From positions 586-29,861 of IMG/VR virus record IMGVR_UViG_3300030098_001581: a stretch of DNA of 29,276 bases; one strand, 5' to 3'. The notes under the pieces were generated by a model, which saw only the letters and a program-made list of their open reading frames with translations, made no database searches and was not told the origin of the DNA. Both the position numbers and the translations under genes were made by a program. Positions 25,893 through 29,276 of the stretch are shown here, in pieces (position 1 is the first letter of the stretch; every line of letters starts with the position of its first letter). The DNA is from a virus.

Positions 25893-27063
25893 AATTTAAT
25901 TGAATTTTAATTCCAGTCAACTCTTCGTTGATGCTAGAACGTGAGCTATGCACCCACAATGCGTTCTTTGGACAATTGTCCGGGTTAGGAGCCTCACCAT
26001 CAGTAAGACATATAAAAGCAGAGTATCTATTCTTAGGGTCATTGTAGTGATCTGTAACAGCCTGAAAGCATGTACCACCTCTACCTTTTATTTCCCAATG
26101 TTTTTTAGGATTAAACTCCTCTACACTAGTCAGCTCTGTGTCAAACTGTGCAACTGTAATTTTATTGCCAGTTCTATGCATATGTACTAGCTCATTCATA
26201 AACTCTACCAGCTCTTTGCTGCTAACGGACCCTGAAGTATCAACACCTACAAGCACATGATTTCTATGTTTTATCTTGAGGCCTGGATTACCTGAGTATC
26301 TTTTGTTATACTTTCTACGCAGTTTTTTAGTATAGATTTTAGATGCGTTGTTAATAAACCTTTTAAGATACTGTTTCCAATTGAACTTAGGAGGTTCTAT
26401 CTTAAATAATTTCTCGATAATTTCTGCAAGTTCCCCCGGTAGTGTGCCATGTTTCTTTTGTATCTCTTCTGCAGTCTGCTTCATCTGATGCTCATATTGC
26501 TTTTGCACTAGCTTCTTTGCTGCCTCAGGTAATTCTGTAACCTCTTTCCAATGCTTATGACAATACTGACTATTGCCATCCATCTGGTCTAGTATACCTT
26601 GCAATGCATCACAGCTACTGTTTCCATTTTTATCCATAGTTTGCTGCAGCAGTTTATAATACTCACTCGTACCAGCTTTTCTTGGCAGTCTAAGCTCTTT
26701 AAACGTATCCAAAGTTAGCCCGCCAGCTGGCAGCATGTTACGATCTATATATTGATTAATTTCTATATCTGCAGCTATGTTAAATAACTTTTTATCAGGA
26801 TATTTATCTGCCAAGATAAGATGCCCAAAAGCTATATGTAATAGCTCATGTTTTAGCAGACCTTGTTGATGTAGCTCACTAAGCTCTGCAAAGAAATCCG
26901 GATTTATAACAAGCCGCATTCCTATGCCGTGTTTTCCTACACCTGCAGTATCACAATCTTTAGTGAATTCTTTTTGTAATCCAATAAGGAAGATACCGTA
27001 GAAAGGCTCTGAGAATATTAATGTCTTTGATATTCTCGAGAGTTGATCTTGTACTGTTCTCAT
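25891..27063 (-). CDS. Metallopeptidase / VWA-like protein (DUF2201 type), MoxR partner
   Basis: A 390-residue protein with two recognisable parts. The N-terminal part contains HELLHIAFGH (72-81), a zinc-binding HExxHxxxxH helix, and NIAADIEIN (95-103), both typical of the putative metallopeptidase domain of the DUF2201 family. A charged helical linker (about 175-265) follows. The C-terminal VWA-like domain has a metal-ion-dependent adhesion site: D275-T-S277-G-S279, T331 in GRGGTCF and D355 in LTDGE. Such proteins are usually encoded next to MoxR ATPases, as here, and the pair resembles RavA-ViaA-like chaperone systems. Whether the peptidase is active or purely structural cannot be told. AATTAAA (27065-27071) lies one base before the ATG. 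The radical SAM gene upstream ends 7 bases away. Confidence 0.92.
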   Translation of the reverse strand: MRTVQDQLSRISKTLIFSEPFYGIFLIGLQKEFTKDCDTAGVGKHGIGMRLVINPDFFAELSELHQQGLLKHELLHIAFGHLILADKYPDKKLFNIAADIEINQYIDRNMLPAGGLTLDTFKELRLPRKAGTSEYYKLLQQTMDKNGNSSCDALQGILDQMDGNSQYCHKHWKEVTELPEAAKKLVQKQYEHQMKQTAEEIQKKHGTLPGELAEIIEKLFKIEPPKFNWKQYLKRFINNASKIYTKKLRRKYNKRYSGNPGLKIKHRNHVLVGVDTSGSVSSKELVEFMNELVHMHRTGNKITVAQFDTELTSVEEFNPKKHWEIKGRGGTCFQAVTDHYNDPKNRYSAFICLTDGEAPNPDNCPKNALWVHSSRSSINEELTGIKIQLN

Positions 27064-27070
27064 GTTTAAT

Positions 27071-27925
27071 TTAAAATATATACCTAATTGTATTCCAAGG
27101 TATAATTTGGTTATGTAATTGTTTGAATTGTCTTATATACTCAGATTTTAGACTGAGTTTGTATCTAGTATTTTCTCCACCATACTGTGAAACTTTTGTT
27201 TCTTGTCTCTCAGCAACCCACAGATCTATCTCTGTCTCAGGGTGCCTTGCTAGGTTAACAACATGTTTCTTAAAGTTGTGTGTAAGAAATATAACCTCTG
27301 ACAACACTTGGTCTTTGTATTGCACATAGTCGTTTACCATGTTAAACAGATCTGCATAGTCTTCTAGCCATCCGTCGTATACTATAACAGGACTAAAATT
27401 TATATGCACATCATAACCAGCATCTATAAATGCATCGATAGCTTTTATTCTATTTATAATCTTAGAAGTGCTTGGTTCATGTAGGTCTGACTTGTGCTGT
27501 GGCATAAGACTATATCTTATACGCACTTTACCTTGCGGATCAAATGAGGTTAGTTTAGGATTTACATATTTTGTAGCAAAACTACCCATAGCAATAGGAT
27601 GATCTCTAAAGAATTCAAATATCTTTTCCCACTGATGGTGTTTTGCATGCAGAGCAAAATCCTCATTGCAGCTTATATCGTATGTTGTGTACTCTGCGTG
27701 TGTCTGATTAGGTTTATCTACAGGTGTAAAGTATGCATGGTTATTTATAGCTGTAAGTATATCTCCTGTGTTAGTTGCTATAGTAAGACCTTTATCTTTA
27801 TGTCTTTTCATATAGCAATAAGAACAGTTATACAAACAGCCATAACCAAAGCTTGGACTAATAAAATCTGTAGATCTACCTGAAGGTCTAATAAGCATAG
27901 ACTTTCTGGTGACCTTATCTATCAT
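27071..27925 (-). CDS. Radical SAM protein, spore photoproduct lyase-like
   Basis: A 284-residue protein with C30-x3-C34-x2-C37 in GYGCLYNCSYCYMKRH, the three-cysteine motif that binds the 4Fe-4S cluster of radical S-adenosylmethionine enzymes. The preceding PSFGYGC and following YMKRH resemble the SplB / spore photoproduct lyase family, which reverses UV-induced thymine lesions. Downstream segments include the glycine-type strand ISCNEDFAL and HINFSPVIVYDGW. Length is slightly shorter than B. subtilis SplB, and the dedicated hydrogen-donor cysteine cannot be confirmed without alignment. The role could be repair of phage DNA or modification of a nucleotide or protein. The start overlaps the previous gene as ATGA. 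Confidence 0.9.
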   Translation of the reverse strand: MIDKVTRKSMLIRPSGRSTDFISPSFGYGCLYNCSYCYMKRHKDKGLTIATNTGDILTAINNHAYFTPVDKPNQTHAEYTTYDISCNEDFALHAKHHQWEKIFEFFRDHPIAMGSFATKYVNPKLTSFDPQGKVRIRYSLMPQHKSDLHEPSTSKIINRIKAIDAFIDAGYDVHINFSPVIVYDGWLEDYADLFNMVNDYVQYKDQVLSEVIFLTHNFKKHVVNLARHPETEIDLWVAERQETKVSQYGGENTRYKLSLKSEYIRQFKQLHNQIIPWNTIRYIF

Positions 27926-28152
27926 CTCTCGTCTCTTTCTCCGTCTGCCATCATCTCAGCATAAGCTTCTTTTCTAGCAGCTTCGTATTCATATTCTTCT
28001 ATAGGTACACATTGTTCTTTACATTGTGAACAAATATCACACTCATCTGTCAAGTCATGACAATATAAGTTTGCACCACAACAGTTGCTTACCATAGAGT
28101 ATCCGTAACCATCATCTATAGGGTTACTTAATTTCCATTGATCGTAATTCAT
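27922..28152 (-). CDS. Small cysteine-rich zinc-ribbon-like protein
   Basis: A 76-residue acidic protein with seven cysteines: C24, C25, C31, C38, C41, C44 and C48. The arrangement CCGA followed by CDICSQCKEQC fits a small zinc ribbon of the kind common in phages, although the extra cysteines leave the exact ligand set open. The C-terminal third is an acidic helix. Its last bases overlap the start of the radical SAM gene (ATGA), so the two may be co-translated. The function is unknown; a zinc-dependent DNA- or protein-binding adaptor is possible. The start follows AATCAATTAAA. Confidence 0.8.
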   Translation of the reverse strand: MNYDQWKLSNPIDDGYGYSMVSNCCGANLYCHDLTDECDICSQCKEQCVPIEEYEYEAARKEAYAEMMADGERDER

Positions 28153-28161
28153 AATTTTATA

Positions 28162-28172
28162 TTTAATTGATT
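28162..28172 (-). repeat. Recurrent 11-mer AATCAATTAAA, copy 3
   Basis: An exact minus-strand copy ends 9 bases before the ATG of the zinc-ribbon gene and overlaps the stop codon of the HTH gene. Its placement matches copy 2: stop codon of one gene, motif, short A/T leader, ATG of the next. Confidence 0.5.
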
Positions 28173-28386
28173 ATTGATTTCTTACTTTTTTCGCATGTTC
28201 AAATCTGCGATTTAATTCTTTAGCTAATATTTTACGTATTGAAGATTTGTCTACATCAAACTTTTTACTTATTTCTTCATGACTATTAGCGTGTGGGTTG
28301 CTAAAAAAATACTCAATAATTTTTTTACCCACTATTTTCCAAGACCTTGGACTTCTATTTTTTCTTCTTGGTTTAGGTTTTTCCAT
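28171..28386 (-). CDS. Small helix-turn-helix DNA-binding protein
   Basis: A 71-residue basic protein. After a Lys/Arg/Pro-rich N-terminus and an amphipathic helix (KKIIEYFFSN), residues 34-60 read as a helix-turn-helix: SHEEISKKFDV as the first helix and turn, then DKSSIRKILAKELNRR as the recognition helix. This resembles the HTH of sigma/transposase-like or replication-initiator proteins, not a full repressor. It is preceded by a 97-base gap with an inverted repeat, so it may regulate its own region or the early/late switch; this is inference. The leader is A/T-rich without AATTAAA close to the start. Confidence 0.8.
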   Translation of the reverse strand: MEKPKPRRKNRSPRSWKIVGKKIIEYFFSNPHANSHEEISKKFDVDKSSIRKILAKELNRRFEHAKKVRNQ

Positions 28387-28407
28387 AATAAATTTTTAAA
28401 AAAGAAA

Positions 28408-28480
28408 GAAGGGGGGAACTGTAATTGCACCCAAAGTATAACCGCCATTATTAAATTAAATTTAATTACTAACCCCCTTC
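28408..28480 (-). terminator. Long-looped inverted repeat with T-rich tail
   Basis: GAAGGGGG (28408-28415) is exactly complementary to CCCCCTTC (28473-28480), leaving a 57-base loop. On the minus strand the second arm runs into TTTCTTTTTT, as in intrinsic terminators, but the loop is far longer than usual. It lies between the endonuclease gene and the HTH gene. It could terminate transcription or form a regulatory RNA structure. The loop holds the palindrome at 28454-28467. Confidence 0.45.
28454..28467. repeat. 14-base perfect palindrome AATTAAATTTAATT
   Basis: A self-complementary 14-mer in the 97-base gap upstream of the HTH gene, and therefore a possible operator for a small dimeric regulator such as the downstream product. 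Its low complexity means chance occurrence in AT-rich DNA is plausible. Confidence 0.35.
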
Positions 28481-28483
28481 AAT

Positions 28484-28930
28484 CTATAGTTGTTTTATAA
28501 TATCTACTACTTCGTCTACTTGTTTTTTATTTCTAGGCATAAACAAGACATAACGATGTTCTTCATCCTTAAGATGTTTCTTAAATAGTTTCCACCTCAA
28601 TGGAAAAGACTCATTTGCGTATCCTTTTGTTTCTATGATAAATTTACCGCTAGGATCTACAAAATCAGGTGTATATGTAATAGGTCTAATTTTAGATCCT
28701 TTGTTATATAGCTTTTTAGCTGTACCCTCATAACAAGCTTGTGGGTATACAGTAGCAGGAAATATAGTAAATGTATGTTTCTCATAATCTACTGGTATTT
28801 TTGCTTCTTCTAGTTGTTTATAACAATACAATTCTAAATTAGACTGGAATTGTTTACCATCATATACTGACTTTTTAGCATTTTTTACTTTAGTCCTACC
28901 TGGTTTCTTAGCTTTTCTCTTCCACGCCAT
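28484..28930 (-). CDS. T7 endonuclease I-like Holliday junction resolvase
   Basis: A 148-residue PD-(D/E)xK nuclease closely resembling phage T7 endonuclease I. The aligned pattern is FQSNLE (28-33, catalytic E33), QLEEAKIPVDYE (39-50), YTPDF (86-90, D89) and IETKG (99-103, E100 and K102), corresponding to E20, D55, E65 and K67 of T7 endonuclease I. D48 occupies the place of T7 E35. Compared with T7, about 20 residues are inserted between the YE segment and YTPDF, and the N-terminus is longer and very basic, suited to DNA contact. The enzyme cuts branched DNA during replication and packaging. The start overlaps the upstream metallophosphoesterase gene by 23 bases. A 97-base gap follows its stop. 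Confidence 0.93.
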   Translation of the reverse strand: MAWKRKAKKPGRTKVKNAKKSVYDGKQFQSNLELYCYKQLEEAKIPVDYEKHTFTIFPATVYPQACYEGTAKKLYNKGSKIRPITYTPDFVDPSGKFIIETKGYANESFPLRWKLFKKHLKDEEHRYVLFMPRNKKQVDEVVDIIKQL

Positions 28931-29276
28931 AATTCATAACATTAGTTTGTAAATATCCTTCTAATCCTCTATTTTTATTCCATATATATGCCTGTCCACA
29001 TCGCAGTGTACCTACATATCCTTGTGTTTTATGCCAAGTGTCATTAGCACATATACTAGGAATAAACCTAACCTTAGTACCCATGTATTCATTAAGCATT
29101 TCTTTATGTTTATGTCCACAATGCACTTCTCTAACCTTACATCGGCTCCACATCTCTGGTTGCTCAGTGGCAATCAACAGTGGAAGCTCTTGAGGTTTTT
29201 CTTTGTCACCGTGTGTAAACATAATCATGTTTATACCATATTCATAATACTTACGTGACTCTAAACTATTGTCTAC
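28908..29276 (-). CDS. Metallophosphoesterase, C-terminal part (cut by window edge)
   Basis: The frame stays open from the window edge, so the N-terminus lies beyond base 29276; the ATG at 29228 is internal. The visible 122 residues contain the C-terminal metal-binding motifs of calcineurin-like phosphoesterases: MFTHGD (His/Asp region) and VHCGHKHKE (the G-H-x-H motif). The N-terminal D-x-H and GDxxD motifs are outside the window. The tail, with NDTWHKTQGYVG and YIWNKNRGL, resembles phosphoesterases I recall from Bacteroidota phages. It may act as a DNA nuclease or nucleotide phosphatase; the substrate cannot be told. The end overlaps the endonuclease I-like gene by 23 bases, suggesting coupling and a joint role in DNA processing. 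Confidence 0.88.
   Translation of the reverse strand, partial: VDNSLESRKYYEYGINMIMFTHGDKEKPQELPLLIATEQPEMWSRCKVREVHCGHKHKEMLNEYMGTKVRFIPSICANDTWHKTQGYVGTLRCGQAYIWNKNRGLEGYLQTNVMNYGVEEKS

Noticed and set aside
24693-27063. MoxR-VWA pair as a bacterial anti-phage defence system in a host island
   Set aside because: It is embedded in a phage replication-type operon with no mobile-element borders and no effector gene, so a phage function is more likely.
28425-28445. TATACTTTG on the minus strand as a Bacteroidota -7 promoter element
   Set aside because: The spacing inside the motif is off by one from TAnnTTTG and no TTG lies at the right upstream distance.
28279-28500. Open frame on the + strand across the HTH gene and the 97-base gap
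   Set aside because: It is antisense to the HTH gene, low in complexity and runs through the inverted repeat; no sign of coding selection.
29022-29258. Open frame on the + strand opposite the metallophosphoesterase
   Set aside because: It is antisense to a clearly conserved coding region, has no recognisable motif and a shadow-like composition.
1-29276. CRISPR arrays, tRNA or rRNA genes, insertion sequences, attachment sites
   Set aside because: Reading both strands by eye, I saw no regularly spaced repeats, cloverleaf-like sequences, transposase motifs or long terminal repeats. The gaps between genes are too short to hold most of these.

Overview
The window looks like part of the genome of a tailed double-stranded DNA phage of the crAss-like group (Crassvirales), infecting a member of the Bacteroidota, probably a marine or other environmental flavobacterium-type host. 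The main evidence is a 4,206-residue protein carrying the RNA polymerase signature of crAss-like phages: a DYDID aspartate triad preceded by an R-x-P-T motif. It sits in a run of very large proteins and is followed by an opposing block of replication and accessory genes. The DNA is strongly AT-rich, purine-rich Shine-Dalgarno sequences are largely absent, and starts sit behind A/T-rich leaders, as is usual for Bacteroidota and their phages. There is no integrase, tRNA, rRNA, CRISPR array, IS element or host gene. The host assignment is inference.

Left block, + strand, 1-21607. Four genes lie nearly end to end: a partial protein with a peptidoglycan-binding-like module, an acidic/proline linker and a helical tail; a 789-residue protein with a seven-glycine run and a glycine-zipper segment; the 4,206-residue polyprotein (hydrophobic N-terminal region, long helical region, HEAFH zincin peptidase, RNA polymerase core); and a 1,726-residue protein (ART-PolyVal-like start, degenerate EEAAH zincin, RecB/Cas4-type PD-(D/E)xK nuclease, hydrophobic C-terminus with a calcium-loop-like motif). 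By comparison with characterised crAss-like phages these are probably packaged in the virion and delivered with the DNA. The layout also fits the 'polyvalent protein' idea of large injected multidomain proteins.

Boundary, 21608-21670. A GC-rich hairpin with T-rich flanks on both strands sits between the convergent blocks and probably acts as a bidirectional terminator.

Right block, - strand, 21671-29276. In transcription order: a metallophosphoesterase (cut by the window edge), a T7 endonuclease I-type junction resolvase, a small HTH protein, a cysteine-rich zinc-ribbon protein, a radical SAM protein resembling spore photoproduct lyase, a metallopeptidase/VWA protein, a MoxR-type AAA+ ATPase, an unrecognised 344-residue protein, a FEN/T7 gp6-like 5'-3' exonuclease, an unrecognised 247-residue phage protein, and a DUF1599 (Nmad1) MazG-like protein. 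Several neighbours overlap by 4-23 bases. This looks like a DNA replication, repair and nucleotide-metabolism operon plus a MoxR-VWA chaperone-like pair whose role in a phage is unclear.

The window has no stretch over 300 bases without a gene. The two largest gaps inside the minus-strand block are both 97 bases and both hold G/C-rich inverted repeats. An AT-rich 11-mer (AATCAATTAAA) recurs only at gene boundaries of this block.
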